Part shown: positions 7,296 to 15,163 of the stretch, piece after piece
Layout: each line of letters begins with the position of its first letter
Numbering within the stretch: position 1 is the stretch's first letter
IMG/VR virus record: IMGVR_UViG_3300023172_000135
Span: 1 to 28,908 of that record
Direction: 5' to 3' (one strand)
Length of the DNA stretch: 28,908 bases
Origin: a virus
The notes under the pieces: generated by a model
The model's database searches: none
Told to the model about the DNA's origin: nothing
What the model saw: only the letters and a program-made list of their open reading frames with translations
Translations under genes and position numbers: made by a program

Positions 7296-8590
7296 TTGTT
7301 TGCTCCATATAATCCGTAAGAATCTCTTACAAGTTTTAAAGAAGATAACATTTGACCTCCTTCAAAGTGGTGCCTTACTTCTTTGATTAAGTAATATCCA
7401 CTCTGAGATGGATCTACTTCACCAGACTGTGATGCATCTATTTTTTGAAAATCTGCATAAAGTATGTTACCTACTTGCAAATTAATATTCATCGGTACTA
7501 AGATATTTAGTGCTTGTGTGAACAGCAAATTATAACGAGCAAATGATTTAGCCATGTCAGCACTATCTCTACCCGAATCATCTGTATTTCCAGAAGCATC
7601 AAGAATTCCAACATCGGCACTCCGCGATATTATTCTTGATGGTCTATTACCAAAGTCTTTTGGATATGGTTTATCTTCACCCAGAGAAGATTTTAGTTCA
7701 GAATTTAATGAATAAACTACACCATCAACTTTATTTTGATATAGGTCATAAACATAAGTTATGTTTGAATACATACCAACTCGCAACGATTTCATCAAAT
7801 CAATATTTTTCTCAAAGTTGTAATTTATTATTGAAAAGTTATTATTAGGATTGTTAGATTCCACCGCACCAGGTTGGTATGTATATTTTGCAATAGATTC
7901 TTTTTCTGTAGAAGCAATCTGACTTTTTGTTGCAGATACTAAAGTTTCAATACTTCTAAAATTAAAACCATCTTTATTCTCATAAAAAACAAATCCTGCA
8001 ACACCCTTTGCAATTTTTCCACTATTTCCTGAAGATTGATTAGGTGGTATTCCTTTGGGGCCTAACCAAGTGAGGACATGAAATGGTTTTTTGAGTGTGC
8101 CAATAAAACTATAAGAATTTGAAGTTCTTTCTATATTTTCTTTTTTGAACTTATTTGTTAATAGTACATTTTTTAGAATAGATTCTACATGTTCATTAAG
8201 TGGTTTTTTATCATACTTTTTCTGAACTCTTGCAGTTTCGTTAGTCAAACCTTCTCTAGAACATAAGTGTAAAGTGCAAAATTCTTTTGCACCATCATTT
8301 GTTATTCCACTTACCTTGTAGACATACATTGCATAATCACCTGAGAGACCGAAATTTCCACTCAAAGTGTCCATATTCAGTTCCACTTTTTCTCCCCCAC
8401 GAACAGGTAATGAATTGAAAATTGAATACGATGAAGCAATTTGGATTGTCATCATCACACATGGGGACAAAAGATCCTCATAGTAATCACAATACATAAC
8501 GGAACTTGACAGGTCAATTTGATTTCCACTATCTGTAGCCTGTATGGTAATGGAATTAATTTTTAAATTTTCTACGGCATTTCCTGACAT
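7292..8590 (-). CDS. Baseplate hub protein, gp27-like
   Basis: A 432-residue protein, close to T4 gp27 (391). The N-terminal 130 residues look like a tube-type beta domain (INSITIQATDSGNQIDLSSS; PVRGGEKVELNMDTLSG). The C-terminal 60 residues resemble the second hub beta domain: NILVPMNINLQVGNILYADF, then GYYLIKEVRHHFEGGQMLSS. In T4, gp27 forms the trimeric ring that joins the gp5 needle to the tail tube. It immediately follows the M23 gene (one intervening base) and precedes cp12 and the gp5-like gene, in keeping with a hub partner. Direct sequence identity to gp27 is low, so the assignment rests on domain pattern and context. Confidence 0.6.
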   Translation of the reverse strand: MSGNAVENLKINSITIQATDSGNQIDLSSSVMYCDYYEDLLSPCVMMTIQIASSYSIFNSLPVRGGEKVELNMDTLSGNFGLSGDYAMYVYKVSGITNDGAKEFCTLHLCSREGLTNETARVQKKYDKKPLNEHVESILKNVLLTNKFKKENIERTSNSYSFIGTLKKPFHVLTWLGPKGIPPNQSSGNSGKIAKGVAGFVFYENKDGFNFRSIETLVSATKSQIASTEKESIAKYTYQPGAVESNNPNNNFSIINYNFEKNIDLMKSLRVGMYSNITYVYDLYQNKVDGVVYSLNSELKSSLGEDKPYPKDFGNRPSRIISRSADVGILDASGNTDDSGRDSADMAKSFARYNLLFTQALNILVPMNINLQVGNILYADFQKIDASQSGEVDPSQSGYYLIKEVRHHFEGGQMLSSLKLVRDSYGLYGANK

Positions 8591-8591
8591 A

Positions 8592-10526
8592 TTACGTTCC
8601 CGATAAGTTCGTGAGAAGCATAGTATTAAATAAACTATTTAACAGTGATCTTTCCGAAACTCTAGGAGGAGTAATCGTTTTTGATTGACCTCCATTAGAA
8701 ATAACTATCGGTTTTTGAGAAGAACTTTGTGGACCACTATTCATCATCATTGGTATTACCACAACTTCAGATGATGATGTATTGTATGATGGATATTGTT
8801 CTAGTTCCTTAGTCATTACTTGTTGTTGTGGAACAGCTTCAACTTGTGGCTGTGGATCAGCTTCAACTTGTGGTTGTAATTGTGATTCTCTTCTTCTCGC
8901 TGCGGCTTGGGATCTTCTATCTGGTCTCCTAGAAGGTGTTGTAGTTGTTGGTACTTCAGGCGTAGAAGTTCCTGGTTCTACAGTTGAAACAGCTGCGGCT
9001 GCAATTTGAGCTTTATTCTCTTCAAAATATTTTAGATAATCTTCATAAGTATCTGTACTTCCTACCCTAATATCAGCCGTGTCAGTAATATCACGTTCTG
9101 TTCTCACAGAATGAAATTCATCTTCTGTTAGTTTTTTAGGTGGTGGTGGGGTAGCTGTTGGTTGTCCAGCTGGAGGTGTTGCAGGACCTTTAGAAGTTAC
9201 CTTTACGTTTCCGCCAAATCTAAAGTAATTATCCATAACTGGATTGGGATCTGCCATTGCAGCAGTCTCTGATGGATAATATTCAAAGTGTAAGTGTGGT
9301 CCAGTGGATCTTCCCGCACCTCTTGTGCCTGGGGCTCCACCACTTTTTCCAATTACTTGTCCAGCTTCAACCTTTTGTCCAGGAGAAACTGATATGTCAC
9401 TCATATGTAGGTATCTTGTTTGTTTACCATCTTCATGAGTTATTAGTATATTTCCTCCAGCTGCACCACCATATCCAGCAGTAACAACTTTACCAGGTAC
9501 AATTACACTAATCGGAGTTCCTTGGCTTATAGGCAAATCTTCTCCAGCATGTCTTCCCCCCTTTCCACTGTTATAATATTGTCTAAATTCATTATAGTCT
9601 ACCGTATTAACATATTTACTGGGTTTTTCTCCACCCTCAGCCATATACTTATTGTTTACGGGATCATCACCAGAAGGTGATCCTGGTTTTCTTGGATCAA
9701 TCTCTGCATGGGTCTTTTCGCCGTCTTCAGTGGCTACTTCTGCAGCTTTTACAACTCCATTAATTGATCCATAAGCAAGTCTTTGGAATTTAAACACCAC
9801 ACCTTCAAATGTGTCCAGAACTTGTGGAAAACTTAGACTTGTTACAGCCTCTGCTTGTGATTTTTGTTTTGCTTCTTGTTCTTTTAGTCTTTGTTTAGTT
9901 TTTTGTTCTACGGAACCTTCCCCAGTTATACCCTCATGAGCTCGATCACCTAACCATCCTCCAGCCATTCCACCTAATGCACTACCAACCATAAAACCTA
10001 AGCCTGGAACAGGAATCAGTGTTTGACCAATTGCTCCTCCAAGTAAAGATCCAGCAAGAGATCCACCTGCACCCGCAGCAGCTTTTGATACACTTTCACC
10101 TTCTGCAAGACCAGTAGCAAAATCTAGTCCAGCAAATAGCGCATTTGCAATACCATAAGCTTTCACACCACCAAGTCTAATACCTTTCCCTTTTGGTATT
10201 GGTTTTCCTGCCTTTGGGTTTGGTTTTTTATTACTAAACATATCACCAAGGAAACCGCCCAAATCAAGAGCTCCACTGAACAATCCACTAAGTAAACTTC
10301 CTGGTCTACCAAAAGTTGTAGCGATATTCAGTGTTTTTAATTCTTTAATCTTTTTTTCTTTCGGTAATCTTATTGACCCGAGATTTCTCGTCTCGGTAGT
10401 CATAAACCTCAAAAAATCAGTATACTCTCGTTTACTGTTGTTTATAGCGGCTCTACTTCTATCGACTTTTACAATAGTATTAAAAGCTTGCAGAAGTGGA
10501 GATTGTACTGGTGTATCTTTTGCCAT
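8592..10526 (-). CDS. Tail-associated M23 peptidase (putative peptidoglycan hydrolase)
   Basis: A 644-residue protein. Residues about 322-420 form an M23/LytM zinc peptidase domain with the expected ligands: H326 and D330 in GRHAGEDLPI, H374 in RYLHMS, and HLH at 411-413 in GPHLHFEYY. Members cleave peptide cross-links of peptidoglycan. Upstream, residues about 145-200 form a Gly/Ala-rich stretch (SLAGSLLGGAIGQTL; GSALGGMAGGWLG) like a glycine-zipper membrane-active segment. A proline- and glutamine-rich linker near the C-terminus contains short tandem repeats. The gene lies between two other hub-cassette genes, so the enzyme is probably in the virion and opens the cell wall during DNA injection, replacing the lysozyme not seen in the gp5-like protein. 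A lysis role is less likely given the location. Confidence 0.8.
   Translation of the reverse strand: MAKDTPVQSPLLQAFNTIVKVDRSRAAINNSKREYTDFLRFMTTETRNLGSIRLPKEKKIKELKTLNIATTFGRPGSLLSGLFSGALDLGGFLGDMFSNKKPNPKAGKPIPKGKGIRLGGVKAYGIANALFAGLDFATGLAEGESVSKAAAGAGGSLAGSLLGGAIGQTLIPVPGLGFMVGSALGGMAGGWLGDRAHEGITGEGSVEQKTKQRLKEQEAKQKSQAEAVTSLSFPQVLDTFEGVVFKFQRLAYGSINGVVKAAEVATEDGEKTHAEIDPRKPGSPSGDDPVNNKYMAEGGEKPSKYVNTVDYNEFRQYYNSGKGGRHAGEDLPISQGTPISVIVPGKVVTAGYGGAAGGNILITHEDGKQTRYLHMSDISVSPGQKVEAGQVIGKSGGAPGTRGAGRSTGPHLHFEYYPSETAAMADPNPVMDNYFRFGGNVKVTSKGPATPPAGQPTATPPPPKKLTEDEFHSVRTERDITDTADIRVGSTDTYEDYLKYFEENKAQIAAAAVSTVEPGTSTPEVPTTTTPSRRPDRRSQAAARRRESQLQPQVEADPQPQVEAVPQQQVMTKELEQYPSYNTSSSEVVVIPMMMNSGPQSSSQKPIVISNGGQSKTITPPRVSERSLLNSLFNTMLLTNLSGT
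8825..8872 (-). repeat. 24-base tandem repeat in the M23 protein linker
   Basis: Two near-identical 24-base units (8825-8848 and 8849-8872, two differences seen) plus a partial third encode a repeated PQVEAxPQ octapeptide. They lie within a Pro/Gln linker after the peptidase domain. The repeat keeps the frame and could change linker length by slippage. Confidence 0.7.
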
Positions 10527-10530
10527 TATA

Positions 10531-12321
10531 TTATCCGTCTACGATGTTATATACTATTTTTGAATATAACGAAAGGTAGTTATCACCATTGGATGAGTTT
10601 AAAAATGGTACAGAAACACCACCTTTATTCATAACTGGTGGAGAAATTTGACTACCTCCATCTTTAGGTTGGGATTGAACTTGAGGACTGCTCATATCCA
10701 TAGGAAGAACAGTTACCTTAGATTGTTGAGTTGCAGGAGATTGAGAAACTGTTTTTGCAATTTGTTGTTGAACTTCTTGAGATGTTTGTGCAGGAGTTAC
10801 CGTTGGTTTTTCTGGTTCTGTTGGTTTTGCTGCTGCAACTAATTTTGATCCATCGTAATTTATCGGAGCAGCCTCGGTTCCAGCACCCATATCCCCAGGT
10901 GTTGTAAAAAATTGATTATCCCCCGAACCACCTCTCCAAGAAGAATCATAAAATCTTCCATCAGACCCCATTTCACCAGGAACTAAACCCTTTTCTAAAT
11001 AATATCTAGGAGCAGCTCTAAATTGTTGTGCTCCTTTAATAAATTTTGCAGAATCCGCTCTTAGTTCTGGATTTCGCATATCGGCAATTCTTGATTTTAT
11101 TACCTCTTCAGAGACTCCAGCCCAAGCTGCAGCATCAGCGACGGTTTTAATCTTTCTGTATCCTTCAGTTCCACCGCGAGGATTATCAAAAACTCCCTGA
11201 AATTGTCTTTCTGCTGCAAAGACATCAGTATAATCTTTATATTTTCCTGTCGCCATTCTGTTTGCTGCGACTTGTAAAATGTCTGTAGCTGCTGTGCCTC
11301 CAGCACCTTCTGTAACTAAAGCAGCAGCAATTCTTGCTTCTTCTTCACTTCCTGGTTCAATATTTGAACTTCCAGGTGTCTGTCCCGCTCCGGAAACATC
11401 GTCAAGATCCCCACTAAGATCTGGTGAAGTTCTAGATCCAGATGAACTAGAAGATGAAGAAGATGAAGATGATTTACTGCCCCCTGCAAATGCATCTATT
11501 GCTTTGGAGAAAGCATCCAATATTGCATTAAATCTATCTAATACTGGCCCTGATAACGGATCACCACTGGAAATGGTTTGCATTGCAGAAGTATCTGGAC
11601 TTGACATTGCATTTACTACTGCACCACCTCCAGCTCCAAGTAAAGCAGCTCCACCTAACATCATTCCAGGGCGTCTTCTCATCATTCTCATCAATCCCCT
11701 AGGGGCGCCCTTTTTCAATCTTCCACCGGGAACATTGATGTCCATGTTTATTCCACCAGGACCACCAGTAGCCTTTGGTAAACTGGAAAGTTGTTTTACT
11801 ATTCTATTGATAGTTTGTCTTATTATCTTTGCAACTTCAAAAGACTCACTAAAATTTTTGATTAAAAGTTTTAAGTTTGCACCTAAAGTTTTTATGTTGT
11901 TTTTATTACCCAAAAACTGAATGTAACCAATCGCTTCCCTATATGAATTTAAGAAGTTTTGTAAGATTGAATTGGGTGTTGCAGAATCAGTTTTGGATAT
12001 TCTTTGTTTATAATCTTCTTCCAGTCTTCCAGTGGTTTGGTTGACTATGTTGGTTACATTTTGATTTATTGACTGTACTTGACCCTGAACATTATTTAAA
12101 ATGTTCGAAGATAGGGTTTGAATAATATTAGAAAGATTTGGTGGAGGAGCAGCAACTCCAGCAGCTCCTCCTCTTTGAAAACCTACAATCTTATTAGCAG
12201 CTGCAGAAACAACGCCTTCACCTAAAGTTTGTCCACCACTAATAAAATTCTGAGCAGATGAAGCCGATGTTGACCTTTCTGATGCAATTGAACTAGGATT
12301 AAGTGGGGAACTAACTGCCAC
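10531..12321 (-). CDS. Hub-cassette protein with SleB-like hydrolase segment (tape-measure candidate)
   Basis: A 596-residue protein. Residues about 60-185 are helical with regular Ile/Leu/Asn spacing (NIIQTLSSNILNNVQGQVQS). A basic stretch follows at 202-218 (RLKKGAPRGLMRMMRRRPG), then a Gly/Ala segment and a serine run near 284-294. Residues about 325-380 resemble SleB-type cell-wall hydrolases: EEEARIAAALVTEGAGGTAA, then VAANRMATGKY and ERQFQGVF, with E338 as candidate catalytic glutamate. It follows the gp26 and small chaperone-like genes where T4 carries its hub and tape-measure genes, and its length is close to T4 gp29 (590), so it could be a tape measure with an enzymatic segment. The hydrolase reading is moderate and the tape-measure reading is inference. 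It overlaps the upstream gene by 11 bases. Confidence 0.6.
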   Translation of the reverse strand: MAVSSPLNPSSIASERSTSASSAQNFISGGQTLGEGVVSAAANKIVGFQRGGAAGVAAPPPNLSNIIQTLSSNILNNVQGQVQSINQNVTNIVNQTTGRLEEDYKQRISKTDSATPNSILQNFLNSYREAIGYIQFLGNKNNIKTLGANLKLLIKNFSESFEVAKIIRQTINRIVKQLSSLPKATGGPGGINMDINVPGGRLKKGAPRGLMRMMRRRPGMMLGGAALLGAGGGAVVNAMSSPDTSAMQTISSGDPLSGPVLDRFNAILDAFSKAIDAFAGGSKSSSSSSSSSSSGSRTSPDLSGDLDDVSGAGQTPGSSNIEPGSEEEARIAAALVTEGAGGTAATDILQVAANRMATGKYKDYTDVFAAERQFQGVFDNPRGGTEGYRKIKTVADAAAWAGVSEEVIKSRIADMRNPELRADSAKFIKGAQQFRAAPRYYLEKGLVPGEMGSDGRFYDSSWRGGSGDNQFFTTPGDMGAGTEAAPINYDGSKLVAAAKPTEPEKPTVTPAQTSQEVQQQIAKTVSQSPATQQSKVTVLPMDMSSPQVQSQPKDGGSQISPPVMNKGGVSVPFLNSSNGDNYLSLYSKIVYNIVDG

Positions 12322-12496
12322 GATTTGCTGCCTGTTGTGCTTTTAAATTCTCATCTTCTATATGTTGTTTCAATAGGGCAAGATAGATATCTCTCTCCCA
12401 AGGCATCATATCTTCTATCTCACTTAATGAATATTTATGGAACTGCATGAGAGCGAAATTTATTCGGAAATATGACTCAAGATCAATATGAGCCAT
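12311..12496 (-). CDS. Small hub-assembly protein (gp51 / tape-measure-chaperone-like)
   Basis: A 61-residue protein with a central segment, SEIEDMMPWERDIYLALLKQ, typical of small assembly chaperones encoded between a baseplate protein and the tape measure or hub genes in tailed phages. The C-terminus is charged and Ala/Gln-rich, suited to a helical chaperone tail. It starts two bases after the gp26 stop and overlaps the next gene by 11. In T4, gene 51 (hub assembly catalyst) follows gene 26, so this may be a gp51 counterpart, but it is far shorter than T4 gp51, so no symbol is given. Confidence 0.6.
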   Translation of the reverse strand: MAHIDLESYFRINFALMQFHKYSLSEIEDMMPWERDIYLALLKQHIEDENLKAQQAANRGS

Positions 12497-12498
12497 AA

Positions 12499-13227
12499 TT
12501 AGCCGAAAAAACTAGATAATCCCTCCAAAGTTACTTCATTTTTTTGTTTAGTCTTTGGATTTGTAACAGAGAATGTATGTGAAAGTTTAGGCATAGTCTC
12601 AAAGAACTTTTCAATCTTCTTGAATTGTTCTGTATTCATACTTTCAATGAACTCTATAAGTTCTTTCTTGGTACAATCTCCGGCTGCCCACGCTTTTTCT
12701 TCTGTGAAAATAGAATCAATACAGGAAGAAATAATCTCAAAAGATCTTTCAATAGTTGATAATGACTCTTGGGTAGTAAAATCGAAATTGTTTTTGATGA
12801 ATTGTTCTAATGAAGGATACTTCATTTTGATAACAATTTGATCATCAAGTTTTATCTCAGTAGAGTGATCTTCGTCTTTCTGTACTTTAATTTCATCAAC
12901 ATAAACTTTTACAGGAACTTGAGTTTCACCGTCATCGGAACAAGTTACAATTAGATCGATAGCTTCTCCGACAGATTTTCCACGAACGTTTAAGAAAATA
13001 TATTCGATGTCAAAAGAGGGTAACTCTTCTACTTTAACTCCTCTTGTAAGGATGCAGTCTTTTAAAACTGATTTGATAGCGAGAGTAATTTGTTTTACGT
13101 CTTGACTTTCTAAGGCTAAAATTAGAACTTTTTCTTCTTTAACTAGGAATGGTCTATATTTTATAAATCTTCCTGTAGATGGCAACTCAAGTTCATAAGT
13201 TGGAGTCGCAATTTTGGGTAATGGCAT
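12499..13227 (-). CDS. 26: Baseplate hub assembly protein gp26
   Basis: A 242-residue protein (T4 gp26 is 208) of the T4 baseplate protein family. It shows the N-terminal PLPKIATPTYELELPSTG and FIKYRPFLVKEEKVLILALE pattern that is highly conserved in the family, then a beta/alpha domain and a helical C-terminus (FETMPKLSHTF). In T4 the protein is needed to build the central hub and probably acts as an assembly factor. A late-promoter-like AATAAATT sits 23 bases upstream of the ATG. The next gene follows after two bases. Recognition of the N-terminal motif is the main evidence. Confidence 0.85.
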   Translation of the reverse strand: MPLPKIATPTYELELPSTGRFIKYRPFLVKEEKVLILALESQDVKQITLAIKSVLKDCILTRGVKVEELPSFDIEYIFLNVRGKSVGEAIDLIVTCSDDGETQVPVKVYVDEIKVQKDEDHSTEIKLDDQIVIKMKYPSLEQFIKNNFDFTTQESLSTIERSFEIISSCIDSIFTEEKAWAAGDCTKKELIEFIESMNTEQFKKIEKFFETMPKLSHTFSVTNPKTKQKNEVTLEGLSSFFG

Positions 13228-13249
13228 AAAAAATTAATATAGTCAGATA

Positions 13250-13257
13250 AATTTATT
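13250..13257 (-). promoter_or_regulatory. Possible T4-type late promoter before gene 26
   Basis: The minus strand reads AATAAATT, one base from the cyanomyophage late consensus NATAAATA, 23 bases before the gp26 ATG and in the short gap after the gp54-like gene. The region is A/T-rich, so this match could be chance. Confidence 0.35.
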
Positions 13258-13270
13258 TAGAGCGCTAAAA

Positions 13271-14167
13271 TTATTCGTTATCGTAAGCAACTTTTGGATT
13301 TGCAAAAACAACAAATGGATCACCAGCATTGGTCTCTCTTTCCTCGAAATTATTTGATCCCGTAGATTGGTGATTAAGAATCACATAACGTTCATATGTA
13401 AAACTTACCGTAGTTTTTGTAACTGTACTTCCTTGATAAGTTACTGGTAATGCAGTTAAATTTGTTGGAAATGCATTGATGAACTTATAAGTCATCATAG
13501 AAGGAGTTCTTTCTACATTTCTTGTATTGGAATCAATATACATGTCCCTTTCAAATTTTGTAATAGCTATATTTCTTTTATAAGTATCTGGATATCTAAA
13601 TCTAAAGAATTGATTGTCTTGATCTTGACCAACTCCTCCTCTAGGATTTCCAGAAGTTAATCTCCCTCTAGTATTGTATAGTGGATTTATAAAGTTCATC
13701 CATTCTTCAAATAAACGAATGATTCCATATTCTGCATCAACATAGAAAGTCATTGTAATTTCTGGAAATTCCCTTCTGATTGGAAATCTTTCCACAACTC
13801 CTTGTCTACTACCGACTTCCTCAGCCATAGTCATCGTAGCACCAGGCAAGAAAGTTTCGTTACACATAAATTCATAACGAAGAGAATTTAGGTTAGAATT
13901 ATTTCCATTGAAAAGATTAGATCCCAATACACCACAAGTAACTAACCAAGCGTTAATGTCAGAATCTGAAGTTATAGTTGGATAAGTATCTCCCAAAAAT
14001 AGTGTAACTTTAAATTGGCTGGTTACTGATAGTTCACCGAACAATTGTTGAACTCCAGGGAGTCCAGACCTTCCATCATTTGTATTCCTAGCCAAGGTCA
14101 TCCTTGCGTAGATTGGATCTACTCGAAATTCATTAGCAGGATAGTCGGGCCTAAATGGTTCAGCCAT
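13271..14167 (-). CDS. 54: Baseplate tail-tube initiator, gp54-like
   Basis: A 298-residue protein (T4 gp54 is 320). It begins MAEPFRPDYPANEFRVDP and has a tube-protein-like pattern: ELSVTSQFKVTLFLG, FPEITMTFYVDAEYGIIRLF with EEWMNFINP, and a C-terminal TYKFINAFPTNLTALPVTYQ plus TVSFTYERYVIL. The last signature is shared by the gp19-like tail-tube fold. In T4, gp48 and gp54 cap the baseplate and nucleate tube growth. It heads the minus-strand structural cassette, 28 bases from the divergent gp4 gene. The gp48 partner lies on the other strand close by. Another tube-fold protein would be the main alternative. Confidence 0.65.
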   Translation of the reverse strand: MAEPFRPDYPANEFRVDPIYARMTLARNTNDGRSGLPGVQQLFGELSVTSQFKVTLFLGDTYPTITSDSDINAWLVTCGVLGSNLFNGNNSNLNSLRYEFMCNETFLPGATMTMAEEVGSRQGVVERFPIRREFPEITMTFYVDAEYGIIRLFEEWMNFINPLYNTRGRLTSGNPRGGVGQDQDNQFFRFRYPDTYKRNIAITKFERDMYIDSNTRNVERTPSMMTYKFINAFPTNLTALPVTYQGSTVTKTTVSFTYERYVILNHQSTGSNNFEERETNAGDPFVVFANPKVAYDNE

Positions 14168-14168
14168 C

Positions 14169-14176
14169 TATAAATA
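14169..14176 (+). promoter_or_regulatory. T4-type late promoter for gp4-gp48-gp53
   Basis: A perfect TATAAATA lies 19 bases before the gp4 ATG. In T4-like phages this -10 element is read by the late sigma factor gp55 with coactivator gp33, which is encoded in this window. Start of transcription would fall near 14182. Confidence 0.75.
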
Positions 14177-14185
14177 TTTCTTAGG

Positions 14186-14193
14186 TATCTATA
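14186..14193 (-). promoter_or_regulatory. Possible divergent late promoter for the hub cassette
   Basis: The minus strand reads TATAGATA, one mismatch from TATAAATA, 18 bases before the gp54-like ATG at 14167. Together with the plus-strand element 10 bases away it forms a back-to-back pair in the 28-base gap. The mismatch lowers confidence. Confidence 0.5.
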
Positions 14194-14195
14194 GT

Positions 14196-14639
14196 ATGTA
14201 TATGAGTTATAAGGGCAAATATCGACCAGAGAACCCTAGAAAGTATAAAGGTGATCCAACAAACATCATTTATCGTTCACTCTGGGAACGTAAGTTCATG
14301 AGATATTGTGACCTAAATGAAAATGTAAACCAGTGGCAATCTGAAGAATTTTGGATTCCATATCGTTCTCCCCTTGATAATAGAGTTCATAGATACTTTC
14401 CCGACTTCTTTGTTAAGTACAAAGATAAATCTGGCAAAACACGAGTTATGGTAATAGAAATTAAACCAAAAAAAGAAGTAGTAATGCCAGAACAAAATCC
14501 CAAAAGAAGAACAAAGGCTTGGGCATATAAAGTTCAGACATGGGTTGTCAATCAAGCAAAGTGGGAAGCCGCAAAAGAATATTGTGCAGATCATAACTAT
14601 GAGTTCAAGATCATGACTGAGGAGGATCTAGGTATATGA
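14196..14639 (+). CDS. 4: Head completion protein gp4
   Basis: A 147-residue protein matching T4 gp4 (150): KGKYRPENPRKYKGDPTNII, YRSLWERKFMRYCD, a PYRSP...YFPDFFVKYKD core, VMVIEIKPKKE, and a C-terminal WVVNQAKWEAAKEYC with FKIMTEEDL. The PDFxxxY...EIKP arrangement is that of a PD-(D/E)XK-like nuclease fold. T4 gp4 joins the filled head to the tail or trims DNA ends at head completion. ATG 14196 is used because AGG lies about ten bases upstream; ATG 14202 is also possible. It is first in the plus-strand late operon and overlaps the next gene by four bases (ATGA). Confidence 0.9.
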   Translation: MYMSYKGKYRPENPRKYKGDPTNIIYRSLWERKFMRYCDLNENVNQWQSEEFWIPYRSPLDNRVHRYFPDFFVKYKDKSGKTRVMVIEIKPKKEVVMPEQNPKRRTKAWAYKVQTWVVNQAKWEAAKEYCADHNYEFKIMTEEDLGI

Positions 14640-15163
14640 GTTTCGATGGTATATTTCAACCTGGAGAAGGTTTTGGATATGATCTAATCAAAAAATTCAA
14701 AGGAAAGAATGTCAAGAGTGACACCTATACTGGAGAACTTAGACAGTATCTTGGTGAACTTGAACAGTTTAATATTAACGAAATTGACACTGGTGGTATA
14801 GAAGTTGGTAGATTATATTTCTTCATTTATGGAGCATCAACTCCAGGACTAAAGTTTCATGATACCCAACCATTGGCATATATTACTGAAGTGAATTTCC
14901 GTCAAGGATATTTTATTGGTACAAATTTACACTATCTTAATAGAAAATATCGTGAAGGAGTTGCAAAAGGCCTAATAAATAATGGCAGTACTATAGGTAT
15001 ACCTCGAAATACTATACATCGTTACATGTTTTCTGGAGTCAGTGGAGGATTCTTAAGAGTTCCAGAAAAAGATTGGCCCTCCGTTGCATTATTACCCACT
15101 GAAAAATTTGTTGATGAAAGAGGACAACCCTATCCAAATCACAAAGCCTGGAGTAAACCATAA
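14636..15163 (+). CDS. Conserved phage assembly or structural protein, unknown
   Basis: A 175-residue soluble protein. It has a short helical N-terminus, then a beta-rich core: VGRLYFFIYGASTPG, HDTQPLAYITEVN and GYFIGTNLHYLNRKYREGV. The last pattern (aromatic strand, D..PL, G.NLHYL) recurs in an uncharacterised family of tailed-phage proteins. The gene overlaps gp4 as ATGA and ends directly before the GTG start of gp48, so it is translated with neck and baseplate proteins. A virion or assembly role is inferred from this context. No T4 gene number can be given. Confidence 0.55.
   Translation: MSFDGIFQPGEGFGYDLIKKFKGKNVKSDTYTGELRQYLGELEQFNINEIDTGGIEVGRLYFFIYGASTPGLKFHDTQPLAYITEVNFRQGYFIGTNLHYLNRKYREGVAKGLINNGSTIGIPRNTIHRYMFSGVSGGFLRVPEKDWPSVALLPTEKFVDERGQPYPNHKAWSKP

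Noticed and set aside
11279-11920. A 213-residue open frame on the plus strand, opposite the hub-cassette gene
   Set aside because: Low-complexity Pro/Ala/Ser composition mirrors the Gly/Ala/Ser-rich minus-strand protein; no ribosome site, and the minus gene is the conserved one.
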